Assembly (NCBI GenBank): GCA_015680685.1
Contig: MNCI01027230.1
Span: forward strand, 696,536-760,535
Source of the DNA: Gnetum montanum
Taxonomy: Eukaryota; Streptophyta; Gnetopsida; Gnetales; Gnetaceae
Reading direction: 5' to 3'
DNA length: 64,000 bases
Position numbers and translations under genes: made by a program. Of the stretch, positions 21,273-34,848 are shown piece by piece. Under the pieces are notes generated by a model. It was given only the letters and a program-made list of their open reading frames with translations, ran no database searches and was not told the origin of the DNA. Within the stretch, counting starts at the first letter, position 1. Every line of letters starts with the position of its first letter.

Positions 21273-24130
21273 TTGAAGATGGTCCCAAAAAGAGGAGCAC
21301 AAAAAGAACATCCATGATTCATAAGCAAAAGACCACAAGGTCATCGAAGAGGACAAGCAAGTGAGTAAAATCTGCAAGCAAAACGAGGAGAGCAAGAAGC
21401 ACGATCATTCAACATTCATCAACAAATTCTTGCCATAGAGCAATTTACTCAAGTAGAAGCAGATGTTCCACTAGTGCCTATCCAGGGACAACAACTCACA
21501 CTATCACTTGAATGCCTTCATGCTATTCAGGACAAATCCAACATGTTGATAGTAATTATGGAACTTAACTTTGATTTGTTTTTGGATTTTTTTCCATAAG
21601 CTGTTAAGGCCCAACTTCAGTCATCTCCTTTTTGGTCTACTCTGGCAACAATGGAGAGTGATATCTAGGAGAAATACTCTAGTTTTGGAAAAATTGAGAA
21701 GTTGATGCTATAATCAAAATTGAAGGAATCTCAGTATCTTACTTAGTTAAAGCAATCACAGAGGCATAGAATGTGCCCGATCAATGAGCAAAGGTGGCAC
21801 AAATATCAACTAGATTTGATATAGACACTAAGAAGTTGTGGTTGTAGTGGACATATAGCAAGGAAGATAAAGAATACTGTGAATTGACTGTAGAAGAAAA
21901 TATCTATTTCAAAAGTCGCACTTATCACCTATTTCCTACTAAGAGATTGAATCAAATATCTACATATGCGACTAGAGGGAGTGCAAACTTCACTCACCTC
22001 TACTTCACAAAAATTCAAAGGCAATTTGAGGAAAAGAAGGTAGGGAAGTTAACACTTTCATTTCCTTGCCTTATGTAGAAGTTATGTAAACGAGCTGGCA
22101 TCCTAAGGTATACAAATGATGCATTAAGGAAGGCACAAAATGCTTCCTATGTTGAAATGCTCAAGCTAATGCCTTCCAAAAAGGACCAATTAGAAGAACA
22201 ACTAGGTATTAAGGAGACTACCCAAACCACAAGACAAGAGTAATAGCAACCATGAGTTTCACCACCGCCACCACAAGATTATAAACCTTCAATGAATCAT
22301 CTACAACAAATTGTAAAAGCTATAAGTTGGGGAAGTAGAGAAGAGGCCAATCTATTCAAAGTTATTAATGATGCATTCAAACCAACCATATCAACCAATT
22401 CTGCTATTGAAAAAATATCATTACAATCATGAGGAAAGGCCCAATGGTCACAATAGATTTTTGAGAATGCCACATTATTCTAAGTGATGCTTGAATCAGG
22501 AGAAGGAGCCACAGTTGTGATTGTGTAGCACCATGATGTAGTAGGAGCCACAAAAGTGATCACAGATCACATCAAAGAATCATTTAATATAGTTGTTATG
22601 CCACCAGCTAGTATTTCTAGAACCAAAGCTGCTCAAATGATAGCTGGTACCTCTATGACTCCTACAAAACATGAAGATATGTTAGATAGACTATTGTAGA
22701 CAAGACAGGTTATGATAAATCTCTTTAATATTCCTAGTGATGTCACTGCAACACAGTCTAAATTAATTGTCACCAAAGGAAAATTAATCATGGCTAAAAC
22801 TAGGGTAGAGCATGTTAAGAATGAGCTTCACTAATTACAAGAAGAGCTTGTAGCCCTGAATGTAGAAAGGAGAGTTCCAACTTAGTTCATAACATTAGAT
22901 CAGATAGCATAATTTAGAACTAAGCATATTAATTTCCTCCCTAAGAACAATAAAGACTGAGAAAATGAGAAAGAAAAGACAATATGAAATGCTTTAGTAG
23001 TCGAAGCCCAATCACATGCCCATGCCAAAGCACTTGTTGCCTTACAAGAAGAAAATAAACAACTCGCTATAGACAACATGAGGTTGGCCATGGTAGAAAA
23101 GCATAAAAACACTCTAGAAGAAAGTATCCATTAGTTGAGAGAGCAATTGATGAGGATTAACTAGGATATGGGCCACCTCATGAGAGAATACAGAACCCTC
23201 TCTATGGAGGAGGTATGCACCATTAGACAAAAATCAACTATTAAAATCAATGCATGGAAAAATGAGACCTAGAAACATGAAAGCTTAAAGAACACTTATG
23301 AGACCAAGTGGGCATGTATAAATAGACAAATGAGAAAGAGATCCAAATAGCAAAGGCCAAAATTAGTTCTATTATAGCACAAAATCTTGATTGACAACCC
23401 ATCTTGGATAGCATGGCCTAGACCTATCAAGTGAAAGTGAAAAATAAAGACCTGCAAATAGAGGACTTGAAAGAATACATGGCATTAGCAAACCTTCGTT
23501 ATGCTAATTTAGCCATGTTAATAGCAAGTAGGCCTAGAAATGAGCTAGAACAACAGGTAGCAACCACCTATGTGTTGTATGAGAAGGAGTTTGTAGATAG
23601 AAAAGATGCTCTACATAAACTTCAAGTAGCAAACTCATAACTAAAAGTAGTTAAGGTTGGCTACCAAGGGTAAAAAGATGTAGTAGTTAATTTGGCTATA
23701 AGATTAATAGACTACCATGAATTTAGAGAAAAGGTTAGAGCTTTTGAAAAAGAGAGAGAATAGTTTGTAGTATGGTACGTTAAAGCCAATAAGATGTTTT
23801 TGCAACTACCACGTTCGTGGAACGTACTGAATCCATCAAACATTGTTCATCAGCATGGATGGTCTATGATCCAAGAATAGAAAAAGAGAAGTTGCAGGCA
23901 CTCTTGAACAAATACCAATTTAAGAAGTCTAATGACAAGGGAAAGAAACCTACGGAAGAGCCACCTCCACCTAGAACAACATAAGGCTAACTCAATTTCA
24001 TTAGATTTTGTTTTTTGCTTTTTATCAAAATTGTCATGTCATGTGTTCATTTTTGTAAACTCCATTGCAGCACTAGAGAGTTATGTATATAGAAGTCAAT
24101 GTCAGGTAAATCTACCTCCTAATTTTATAA
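21273..24130 (+). pseudogene. Retrotransposon accessory ORF, copy D (degenerate)
   Basis: This is the longest copy of the accessory frame, between pol and the 3' LTR. Candidate start MVPKRGAQKEH is basic. A middle domain (about 21490-22140) contains CLHAIQDKSN, MELNFDLFLDFF and LTLSFPCLM*KLCKRAGI, shared with 2356-3311. The C-terminal half (22200-23780) is Gln/Glu/Lys-rich coiled coil, for example LRYANLAMLIASRPRNELEQ (23431-23640). At least a dozen stops or frame changes interrupt it. Angiosperm Athila/Tat elements carry an accessory ORF in this place; equivalence is inferred from place and one motif. Nucleic-acid or particle binding would be a guess. Confidence 0.55.
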
Positions 24131-24190
24131 AGAGCTCCATCCTCATCTTGTTTTAAATCGAGGATGAGTTTTTAGTTAGTCATGGGAGAA

Positions 24191-24936
24191 TGATAAATCC
24201 AGTTTTTTTGTGACAACAATATCGTATCTACGATGTCGTAGATATCGTAGTAGATTTAATAACTTAGTAACAAAACTCTTTTAGTTTGTTTTCTTGAATT
24301 CAGTGCTTAGTAGTATGTGTCTGTAGTGTGATGTTTTGTAATTAAACAAAATCTTCATTCAAGTGTGATGTACTTGGATGCATTGCATGACCAGCAATAA
24401 ACATTAGGATTACTCTACATCATTGCAACAACACTTAGTTTTATTTTTGTTTCCTAGTTAATGAGTATGATTACTTGCAATTTACTTTTAATGTCATTAA
24501 GTGGAATGAGTATGATTGATCTCGAGCACATAAGTGTAACTATTGGGTAACCCAATAGTACTATCACTTGGTACACCTAGTAGTGAGGTACTTGGTAATC
24601 CTAGTAGTAGTTGCACAAAGTCAAAAGTATGATCGGAAGATCGACTCATTGCATAGGTTAATTTAGATTTGTTTTACTATCACTTAGATTTAGAAACCTT
24701 TACTTTCACTTCATGTTTACTAGAAGCCTAATGCCCAATTCAACATCAATATCACATACCTTATTGTGAGTTAAACCATATGCATTGATTTTACGAACTC
24801 ACATGGGAAGACAATGATCACGAATGATAATGAATTATTGGTATAATCACATTGCTTAATCTACGGAGTTTGATGGTATTGTGCATGAACACTCGTATCT
24901 CGTATGGTTGGGTGTTGGATACTCCACCGCTTATTA
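24191..24936 (+). mobile_element. 3' LTR of element D (about 746 bp)
   Basis: It starts TGATAAATCC after AGTCATGGGAGA (24178-24189) and ends near TTATTA (24931-24936), approximating the terminal inversion. U3 carries CGTATCTACGATGTCGTAG palindromic words. The interior has TTAATGAGTATG, AAGACAATGATCACG and CGTATGGTTGGGTGTTGG, the family 3' signature. No matching 5' LTR of D is in the window, because D is cut at 17042. Confidence 0.75.
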
Positions 24937-25500
24937 GGTGCCAATTGGTACGCAAGCATAGGACCTAGGCATGTGTGTTTTTTTTGAAATTGGAAATGTT
25001 TTTTATATTACCTAGATATGTGTCCTTGTGTTCTACCCTACCTACTAGTGGGTATGCCACTCAAGTCATATTTAGAAACCAACGTGGATAAGTATATAGT
25101 TTGCCTTTAACACATATATGTTATTGTACCATGTTTGCCTATACACCTTAAGTGTACCTATAATCAAATTGTTTTCCATTTTTGCCGTTGCATTAAAATG
25201 CAAACTTGTACCTACCACCCAGAACTTAACTAGTCAACTATGACTCTTGATAACAAACATGAATGAATTAAATGGTCTCGTTGCAGGAGCGTCTGACGCA
25301 CTCACCATTTATGGCACCCTATATTTGAACCCAAAAGATGCCTGAAAATGTTCCATGGGTAAAATCTAGAAGGTGCGAGGAGCAAAAATGTTGGGCTTCG
25401 CATATTTACACGTCAGCGATGACAGGACGAGGCAGCTTGCGCATGCAAGACAAACGCAACTTTGCAAAAGCGCTAGCAAAATTGGATAAAGAAGAAGCGT
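24937..25500. other. Intergenic, nothing recognised
   Basis: AT-rich DNA between the LTR of element D and the TCP upstream region. No ORF with family features and no repeat boundary is visible. GC content rises from about 25280, which may mark the start of host gene regulatory DNA. Confidence 0.5.
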
Positions 25501-25539
25501 CAGGCATCATTTGACTGGAAGAAAGACACAGAACAGCAG

Positions 25540-26636
25540 GTGTCTTCCTGCTTCTGCTCCTCCTGCTACTGCTACTGCTACTGCTACTGCTGGTGACTGT
25601 CATTCTATGTAAATATTATACATATCTATTTAGCTCAAACATCTGCTGCAGTCCAGTCCAGTCCAGTCCAGGGCAGACGATGGGGTTTATGTTTATCCCA
25701 GAAGTTTCTCTTCATCATTATCATCAAAGTCCTCCTCGTTGGTCGATGCAGCCCAAATTACTTTTCAAATTGCCCTTCTTTTCTTGTCCTCGTATTTTTC
25801 AAACTCGTGAGCCGTAAAAAAGGCCCAAAATTCGCCCCAGTCTCACCGCCCAAACAAACCTCCGCAGCCACTTCCACGACAGTTTGAATTTTTGTGGGGA
25901 TTTGGCGAATCTCCGAGGGAGTGAGCAGCGCAGCTTCTTTCAGAGTTCAGTAGTCACCGCACCAAACCCTTTTTCTTAATCTTAATCTACCTCTGCTGCA
26001 GAAGCAGTTGCCCTTTCGCTGTTTCTTCGTCGTCGTCGTCTTCTTCTTCGGTTGCGCTGTAATATCGGTGTAGATGGGTTTTCTGTTTACGGTTCCAATC
26101 AAATCTGTTGTTGTTGTTGTTGTTGCAGACGGGGGTAATTCCCGTGGGAAGATTGCGGGTTAGAATTGCTTGTTTGGTATTTGTTTTGGGTTGATCTGGG
26201 ATTTTGGATATACTATGAAGCCCTAGCCAGGAAGGAAAGAAGGAGGTAAGGAAGGGTTTTTTTTCCTTTTTTGCTTATTGGGGGTTGTGATTGACTGATT
26301 GATCGAGTTTGAGATTCGAGGCTGTGTAACAGGTTGAGGTTTCGCTGCAGCTTCCAAGGTTAGGTTTTTCCTTCCCCTCCCCCGCCCCCTCTCGGCTGAT
26401 GTTGTTTCATCTTATTCATTCGAGGGATTAGGGTTTTGGACTATTCTTTGCCCCGAAGGTTTCGTCTGTCGTGAGGTTTACTGCAAATCCCAAATACGAT
26501 CTAACAATTGCATGTTCGCTGCTGTATGCGATAAGATCGAAGGAGCTAATGGACCTTAAGTTCCTGGTTCTTGTTGCGCAGAATTTGGGAACGAATCTGC
26601 AGTGATTCAAGCTCCAAGAACAGTGACTTGCATTGC

Positions 26637-26677
<41 letters not shown>

Positions 26678-26845
26678 AGCGTCTGAAGAGAAGATCAGGA
26701 GCTTGCATTAGATACCAGTATCAGAGATTCAGATATTGGATAGCAAGAAAGCTGCAGAGAGAGAGATTTAAGATTTTTTGAGTTTGAGGATCTGGAAGTT
26801 GGCATTAAAGAGAGTGCAAACTGTGAAGTCTTGGAAAGGTCAAGA
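25540..26845 (+). promoter_or_regulatory. TCP gene upstream region and 5' leader
   Basis: Non-coding and rich in microsatellites: CTGCTACTGCTACTGCTACTG (25562-25594), repeated CAGTC units (25648-25670), GTCGTC/TTCTTC (26028-26049), GTT repeats (26108-26126) and a GA dinucleotide run (26638-26673). A strong donor, AAGGAGGTAAGG (GT at 26246), and an acceptor, TTGTTGCGCAG (ends 26581), suggest a 5'-UTR intron of about 336 bases. The minus ORF 25603-25406 translates the trinucleotide repeat. Transcription start was not located. Confidence 0.45.
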
Positions 26846-27607
26846 ATGGATATGGGTTCTGATGAATTGCAGAGGCAATGTGAGCAGAGGTTGCTGCTGG
26901 AGGCACCTCCCAGAGGAGGAGGAGATGATTCCTCCACAAGGAAGAAGCTGGTCCCTAAAAGATCCTCCACCAAGGACAGGCACACCAAGGTGAATGGCAG
27001 AGGAAGAAGGATCAGGATGCCTGCAGTTTGTGCTGCAAGGATTTTTCAGCTCACCAGGGAGCTTGGCCACAAATCTGATGGAGAAACCATTCAGTGGCTT
27101 CTCAACAAAGCAGAGCCCGCCATCATTGCTGCAACAGGTACTGGCACAGTCCCTGCTCTTCCCATGTCCATTGTTGGTCCTATTTCTTCCTGTCCACCCC
27201 CAAAACAACAGCAGCAGCATCAGCAACAGCAACAGCCTCATCATCCTCATAATCAGCAGCATCAACATCACCATCATCCCCATCATCATCATCATCATCA
27301 TGTCCCTGCCCCACTTGCAGTTTCAGTCTCTACAACCAATGGCATCCTCTCATTTCCTGCAGCCTTGGGGGCCAGCAGCAAGCCAGGAGGGGGAGGAGGC
27401 CTAACCATGCCTGGAATAGGCCTGGATTTTCAGAGTGGCCACCACCATCATCATCTGAGCCACATGCCATTCACTTCCATGCTGTTGCAGCAGGGTTCTG
27501 AGGACACAGAATTGTGCCTTGGAAGTGAGGAGCAGGCCTTGGGTGAGAACAGCAGGATGGAGCAGCAACATTCCTTGAAACAGACTACCGATTGCCACTG
27601 CCGTTGA
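26846..27607 (+). CDS. Class I TCP transcription factor
   Basis: Intronless 253-residue protein; TCP proteins bind GGNCCCAC-type promoter sites in the nucleus and control growth. I start at ATG 26846 ([11 protein letters not shown]); the same frame opens 15 bases earlier only with TTG. The TCP bHLH domain spans residues about 38-96: basic region [19 protein letters not shown], helix 1 [12 protein letters not shown], loop GHKSDGET, helix 2 [17 protein letters not shown]. The short basic region places it in class I (PCF), the branch containing TCP14/15-like and TCP8/22-like proteins; I cannot choose an orthologue. After [11 protein letters not shown] come a Gln/His-rich stretch (about 119-152), a Gly run and a second His run. 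The C-terminus carries [10 protein letters not shown]. No lesion is visible. Class I genes lack the miR319 site of CIN-type TCPs and none is seen. Confidence 0.95.
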   Translation: MDMGSDELQRQCEQRLLLEAPPRGGGDDSSTRKKLVPKRSSTKDRHTKVNGRGRRIRMPAVCAARIFQLTRELGHKSDGETIQWLLNKAEPAIIAATGTGTVPALPMSIVGPISSCPPPKQQQQHQQQQQPHHPHNQQHQHHHHPHHHHHHHVPAPLAVSVSTTNGILSFPAALGASSKPGGGGGLTMPGIGLDFQSGHHHHHLSHMPFTSMLLQQGSEDTELCLGSEEQALGENSRMEQQHSLKQTTDCHCR

Positions 27608-30600
27608 TGATAGATCACAAGGCTCCTCACAGTCTCTGCTCTGCATTTGCCTTACAATTTTGTAAAGTTTAGCTGCTATTTTATTGCATTTGAAGTGATT
27701 GCTGCTGTGTTAGTCAAAGTTAGGAGAAAATTTGTTTGTTAAGTTAAGAGAAAAGGGCTTCAGAAGATGATCCTATTGCATGAAAGCTATGATGGTTGCC
27801 TATATTTGTTGGAGATGTTATGGGATTGTTGATGATTAGGGTAATATTAGGAGTTTCAGTTACATTGCAAGGGAAGTGTGAAGTGTGAGTGAGAACTGGT
27901 CCCCACAATACTATATGTACAGTTTGCTCTTAGTAATGGAGTTCTTGTAGACTGTAGCAGTTATCTCAAAAGATTGTTCTGGCATCAGCTGTGTGGCATC
28001 TTCGGAGCATACCAGGAAAGAGATTTTATTTTATTGTTTTTCTTCATATATTGCATCTGCTACATGTTTTTGATTTGAACATAAAAGAGTTATGATTGAC
28101 GAGCCTAATGGAACAAAAACGATTTTAAATACCAATTTAGACCGGCATTTGCCTTAAGCTACAGACAATGGTATATTATTAACATTTTTCTTAATGAACC
28201 AAAGTAGCAGGATGTTTATAATATCTATGTTGAGCTGCATTTCTATGAACTGGTAGTTCGTTCCCAATTTAATAAAAATATAAAATTGAATTTTCACTGA
28301 TTAGTTGATTTTTACGATATTACTGAATGATAATATCTTGGCCTGATATTTATTGTAATGGTAGTTTATTTCACTGGACAACTGTAAGAATGAAGATCCT
28401 GAAGTCAATTCATATGGTATAGTTCAACTTGTTATAAGCAAGATTAAAGAAATGGTAGAGATTCTCATTTTCTACAATATATTCAAAGCAAGCTAACACA
28501 GATGTTTTATGAAATTATTTTGGTGCAAAGTATTCCAAATTCCATGTTTCAATGCACATTGAACCACAGAGTTGATATGATTTTCGATATCTATCACTAA
28601 GGACAAGAATTTCAAGATAATCTGTTTTTGTGTTCTTTTCTTCACTAAATTTTATATAGTTTCATTTTCTTCTTTGCTTTTTATGCGTAGGTAATGTTTG
28701 TTTGATTGCCATCATTGTGGACTGCATGCCTTCAAGTGTGACACTATTTGCCATCGAATGTGCACATCTTGTTTTGGTTTTAATTTTCCTTGGAGGAGTG
28801 TTTGTTTGATTGATTTACAATAACTATGGACTGTATGCCTTTAGGAACAACACTTTGCTTGGCTTTGGAACGTCTCGTTTTGGAATTTTATTTCGTTGTT
28901 GACTCAAAATTGAATGAAGGGAAGACAGTTTAACTTGCTTACCCATTTATAGCTTAATTCAGTTAAACATTTTTCACTTGATGCAAGGTTTGCTGATGGA
29001 GTTTTTTAAACTAACAAAGACAACATTCGCATAGACCCGTGCTGGGAGACCCAGAATTGCAGTTAAACTCATTTACTCATGTAAGTTTCAACTAGTTTGG
29101 CCGTAAAAACTGAAAAAATACCTGTAATTTGACTGAAACTTTCCTTGCAGTGTTCAGATTTGCACTCTGTTTACCAAGTTTGGGTTATTTTGGCTATACT
29201 AGTGACAACCGCCCAAATTAAATTGCAGGCTCTCGCTAAATAATTATGAAAACTTGTAAGTTTCATGGCATGTTACGAGTATCGTTATTGACAATGTTAA
29301 AGTCTTAGTGAATTTATTTCATTTCTATTTAATTTGAGCTTGATTCTTTGATATGAGGATTAAGTGACTATGCCTTCTAAGCAAGCATTTTAATTGCATA
29401 ACAACCCTTCCAGCTCCAAAGTTATTATTAAGTTGGTTACAGGAAATGCTTATTTTGTAGACGTGTATGAAGATATGTTAAAATGACAAAACTCTGTGTT
29501 TCATTTGGGAGCTTGATCTTTACCATGTTGATAATGTTATGGAGAGATCTCTATCACTGAAACTGAAAGCATTTAATTACATCCACTGAGACCCTCTGCT
29601 TTATCGGACGCCACTAGTTTTAGAAATTCCTTTTGCAGAATTTGTCCGAAACTTATCATTGCTCTCTGCAATTGAATGTGTGGCCTGGGATTTCTATGTA
29701 CGGGAACCTAATCTAATGGATGCTTCATCTGTCATGCTTGATTTCACACAATGTGATTGTTGAAGTTTCTACATGCATTATTTCATGTCTTGCGCTTGAC
29801 GTTGGTTTGCTTCTATTGAGTATTATTTTACTGGCACTGTATTCAGAATTGTTCAATCAAGTTCCGTATGTTACATTTCTTGTTCTTGGGTTTGCGTTCC
29901 TTTTGTTCCTCTAATTTTGAAATTCTCTCCTCACAATGAACGATTCTTTGATGTTGGGAACACATGTCCGAGTTTTGATGCTTAGTTGTCATTTGTTTTG
30001 CCTGCAAAATATGATGGGCTTCTATATCTAGATCTCAAAACCAGTTTTGGCCCACGTCATGCATGTAGCATTCTACGTCATGCATGTAGCATTCTACAGG
30101 TTTCTCCATGCTGTTTCTGAATGCCTTCTGATTTTGTGTCAGCCTATTGCTTAGTTGTGTCCAAGGCCAAGAAAGTAAGAAACCGTGTCCTACTTTGCTA
30201 CGTTGCTTTTCTTCTCAATTCTTTGATTTCTCTAATAATCCGTTGGTATCTTAAATGGCATTCCAAGCAGGATTGGGATATGCATCCATAATGCAAAATA
30301 AATCTGGCAAATATTTTGGAACGGATCTGCGACTGACCATTTTATTTGCAATTTGCAATCTTAAAGAGCAAATGAAATGATACATTGCCTGTATGGAACT
30401 GATGGTCAAAGCAAAATTCTTCTTTGCACACGGTAGAGCATAATTTATAATGGTTTAGAATCTTGGGAAGGTTTATCACGGCATGCTACATGACGTTTTT
30501 CCATGCGGAAAACGTGGTGTGGGACTGAATTCTGTAGAAACTTGTGTTCAATTTCATAATTCTTCTTGTCAACTATTTCAGCTAGGTTCATGGTTCTATT

Positions 30601-33600
30601 CAAGACTTTAAGCTTCTGTGTCATCAAATTAAAGGATCATTACCTTGAGGTCTAGGGGCTTAATGTTCATCTTGCCAAGGTGAAATCCTGGGAGGGTCCA
30701 TGGATGAATAAAGCCTATTCCCAGGATGAGAGCTGGGACTTAGTTCTGACTTGAAAACAAGCATTTTACTACAAGCATTTTACTATCACTGGTTTCTATA
30801 TGTCATTAAATTAATGGATGAAAATCATTCTGCAACATAAACTATGATGTGTTTGTAGCATTTTTTGTGGATATGTGTTTGTAGAATTTTTTGTCTGTCA
30901 ATTCTCGAATATCTCCCTGAGTATTGTAGCTAGAAAGATTCGTCTTTTTATGTAATACATATAGAAAAAGGCATATTGCAGGAAATGAATCATCTTTCTA
31001 GTGTGCAATAATGCAATTTCTTTTTTTGAAGATGGAATCTCATGCGTAGTATTTCTTTTTCTGAAGATGGAATCTCATGTGTAGTATCAAGTGACATATG
31101 CACAGGAAAAAGTTAACGCCAGGACCTTCTTTATTTCAACCTGCGTGTTCACAAGGAAAAATTAAGGTTCCTAGCTACTCTCCGTAGGGTAGAAATCATC
31201 TATAATGTTAGACAACCACTACCATGCGTTGTATTAAATGACACGTATGCCCAGGAAAGTTCATGACAATGCTTTCTTCTCAAGCTTTATGTGTGTGAGT
31301 TCACAATGGCACATAAGGTGCCTTGTATGCTAAGGAAAGGGTTAATAAAATAATTAATTACATTACTTTCTTCTCAAGCTTGATGAATTTTTACAAGTAA
31401 AAGTCAGGATTAGCACAAGGAAAATTAGGGCTGGGAGCATAATCCTTAACCCAGATGGCAGGGTATGTCTGATCTGCCTATCTGCAACTGGAATCGAATA
31501 TGCTGCCTGTTCCTAAGTGGAATCGAATCCGCAACCTTCTTTGGGTGGAAATTTCCTTGACCTTTTGTTGGATTACCTGTCAATTCTCGAATATCTCCCT
31601 ACGAATTCACATTCCATGAAAATTAAAGTTACATGTTCAACAAAGCATGTAAATTCATAGATTCCATTTTTTTGTGAGAATATAACGGCTAGCCTAGCCA
31701 TCTGTTTATAATTCAGTTAAGAGGCTCTGCTTAGACACATGAATCAACGCCATGGATTCAGTGTCAGAATACGCGTGGGAATGGAAAGAGGCACTAATCG
31801 CCTTGATGAAGCTGAAAGAATATCTTCAAGATTATCAAATTTTTACCATGGTATTGAACAACATCATCATGTCCAATGCAACAACAATGCAAAAACTTAA
31901 TTGCCTGTGAAAGATATATCAAGCAACCATAAAAATGGTCCCAAGGAATGCCATCAAAGAGGAGCATGAGGGCTCTTATCATGAGATGGACTAGTAGAAT
32001 GTATCTCAATTTTATATTTTGGTGTTGAAGTCAAATATTATTTAGTGTTACGGTTTGGGCCAAAATTAGGATTATTTGAGATTAAATTTAGTTTCGAAAA
32101 TTAAGATTACTTTATATTAAATTTAGTTATTAAATGATGTAAACAACATTGATAAATGTTTTACGAACCATTCTAAGATGTTATGTAACATTATTTTGAA
32201 GGTTGTTATGTTAGTTGTGTATGGTCATTTTGTGTACCATGTGGAATTTCAATTAACCATGTCTTTTCCTTATTGAAGAAATGTGGATTGTGAAAGACCA
32301 TTTCAAGATTTAAATGTTTTGATTCAAAATTCTATTCAACTAGTTTAAATAGAAGACATAGATGAATGTAGTCAATATGTTTGGCTAAAAATGTTGCCAT
32401 AAAAATCAATTTTATAGTTGGCTTTTTACTACTTTGCAGCAAAAGAAGCTCTTCATAAATGAGAAGGCTTCATTGGATTTTTCCTTTCAATCTCTTACCA
32501 TGAATATCATTAGTTTTGCTTGAAGGAAAAGTTCATCTTTGCGCTGACTTTAATGTTAGAATTAATTGTCATCATATCCTTGTTAGTCACTAACTAGAAT
32601 CTGAAAGGCTTTTTAAAGTTACAGAAAAGTGCAAAATAGAAAAGATAAAAAAGCTTAATGATTGGATAAAGCATTTATTAAAATAAAAGGACTAGACATA
32701 TTGGTCCAAAATTAGGTGTCTTTACTTAGGTTAGAGAATATGAGAATGTTTTGAGGTAGTTGAAATAATTGAATTTTGTCATCATCATGTATACTTCCCG
32801 TTATTAATAGATACACAACATATTAGATCTTCTAGGAAGCAATATTATTTTAAAATAATTACAAAAATGAAATTTACAAAATTTAAAATTCAAAATTGGG
32901 ACAACGGTTGAATGAAGAATGTAGGATAGCTATGATTTCTATATATTTTTGGTATTTAATTCAAATTAAGAATAGAATGGAAGAGTTTACTATTCATTTC
33001 ATAACACATGGTATAAAAGAACTTTTGCAAATGCAAACAATTGCAATGAACAAGGTTATTGATATGGAATACTATTTGGAAGAAAATCCAGGTGGAAAAC
33101 AAATAGTACATAAGTAAAGTTGTTTTATCAATAAGCCTTAATACATTGTTATTGACAAGTTATTCGCCTAACAAGTTATTTGTCCAAGTTGCTTAATACT
33201 ATCTTTAGTATCAATAAAAATATACATAGGAGCTTCTTCTTTAAATTCTTGATTGCCATTTGATCATTCTCATTGTTGATAATAACTTAATTTTTTATAT
33301 TTTCAACTTTATATTATTTTTCTCTAATAACACATTTTTCATTTTCTTCAAATTTTTTTTCTTTAGTAAAAAAGGACAAGCACTAAACAAATGTCCTTCA
33401 CAATGGCAAAAAGCCGCAAGAATTAGGAAGATTATAATATGTAATTGATTGAATATAAGTCTTTTCTCTTGCTAGTAATACCAATTCCTTTGTATGATTT
33501 CAAAAATTAATTTCAGAAAAAAAAAAAAAAAAACATGTATGGATATCAAAAGTTATAGAAATAGACTCTATGTTTAATGAGACCTCAACAAAACATGGAA

Positions 33601-34848
33601 CTTTATCATATTCTTTAGATTGGATATCAAAATTTGGAGCCCACTTATGAATTATCACCATTGCACAATTATGTATAAAAAACCCTATATCTAAGGTACA
33701 CTTCACCATCAAAGCATTGTTTAACTCAACAAGAAAGGAAAAACAAAAATAATACTTAGCATGAAAAACTTAGATTTAATTGCAAAAACTTCAATTATGA
33801 GGCAGACAACCCAAAATTTGAATGAACATATATTGTGATCAAAGATTAGCAACTAATGATTTACATACATCATTAGAAAGAACAAAGTTAAGTGTCTTAG
33901 TTGCATCAACATCACTAAAAGGTGTCACACCTTTTTTCTTACCAACTTATAAATTTGTATTTTAATGATCAACAAAAGTTTCTGCATTAATAAAAGCAGA
34001 AATTTCAACATTGTTCAAAGATGTTAGGAGTTGCATATCCATGACAAGGGAATTTTTGAGAAATTAGATAAAAAAATCAAATTTACTAAAGAAACATTAA
34101 ATCTACTAAAAAAAATTCCAAAATCTTCAAAACTTTTGTAGAGTGAAACTTAACAATTAAATATACTTAAAATGATCATGTTAATTGAAGCCATTTTGTT
34201 GGAACAAAGCTAAAAACATGATTAGGAAATAATACCCTATCATTCCATAGAGTTAAGATTTAATCATGCTATTTTTAAAATAAAAAAAGTTCAATTACTA
34301 AACATATTAAATATACTATATATAAAAATCTATTAAAAATTTAATTTTAAACATTGAACATAATAAAAATACAGGTTACATATATTTGACTCCTAAAATG
34401 GGCAATTAACTTTTATCTTCCTATTTTTCCCCATGCATAGCTACCGCTCAAAGGTCACATTCACATTGTTAAGTTAGAATGAATTGAAAGGTCATTCTCC
34501 ATACTGCCTAAATTACTAGGCCTAATGCTACTTAAACCCTGTTATAATTACTAGGCCTAATGCTACTTAAACCCTGTACACTAACAGGTAGTTCCAACTT
34601 AATAGCTTTGTTCCAAACTCATTTTGATATATACGCCAGCATTACCTATGTGAAAAATAGGATTGAAAATATAACTTAGATGATGCATGTCAAAAGCTTG
34701 GCCAGCATCTACACTGTCGTTAATCTTTGTAACGGGGCCTTTATTAATAAAGTTTTCATCAAAAGTATACAACATGGAAAAAATTCAAAATGACTTTTAT
34801 GCAATCATCATACAAAAATGGATATCCAAGTTTTGTAATACCACAAGC
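27608..34848. other. Long intergenic region, no gene recognised
   Basis: The first few hundred bases are presumably the TCP 3' UTR. The rest is AT-rich without a supportable gene. Seen inside: a 21-bp tandem duplication ACGTCATGCATGTAGCATTCT (30054-30095), a roughly 43-bp duplication around GAAGATGGAATCTCATG (31028-31085), diverged repeats with CACAGGAAA / CCAGGAAAG words (31100-31420), and a 32-34-bp duplication CTAGGCCTAATGCTACTTAA (about 34515-34578). ORF 32896-33117 (FWYLIQIKNRMEEFT) looks protein-like in composition, but I do not recognise it and its frame is closed by stops on both sides. Confidence 0.5.
33400..33712 (-). pseudogene. Possible LINE-type gag remnant
   Basis: Minus ORF 33712-33500 reads KWAPNFDIQSKEYDKVPCFV, resembling the W-x-P-x-FD...VPVWV segment of plant LINE ORF1/DUF4283 proteins. 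After further codons, FCHCEGHLFSACP resembles their C-terminal zinc knuckle, with imperfect cysteine spacing. The intervening part is shortened. This is a weak, eye-only resemblance. Confidence 0.3.

Noticed and set aside
26840-27301. Met-rich minus ORF ([13 protein letters not shown]) across the TCP gene
   Set aside because: Antisense of CAT/CAC histidine codons in the TCP gene.
31737-31990. Possible RT-RNase H connection fragment (YAWEWKEALIALMKLKEYL)
   Set aside because: Only one loose resemblance, no adjoining pol motifs; composition could produce it by chance.
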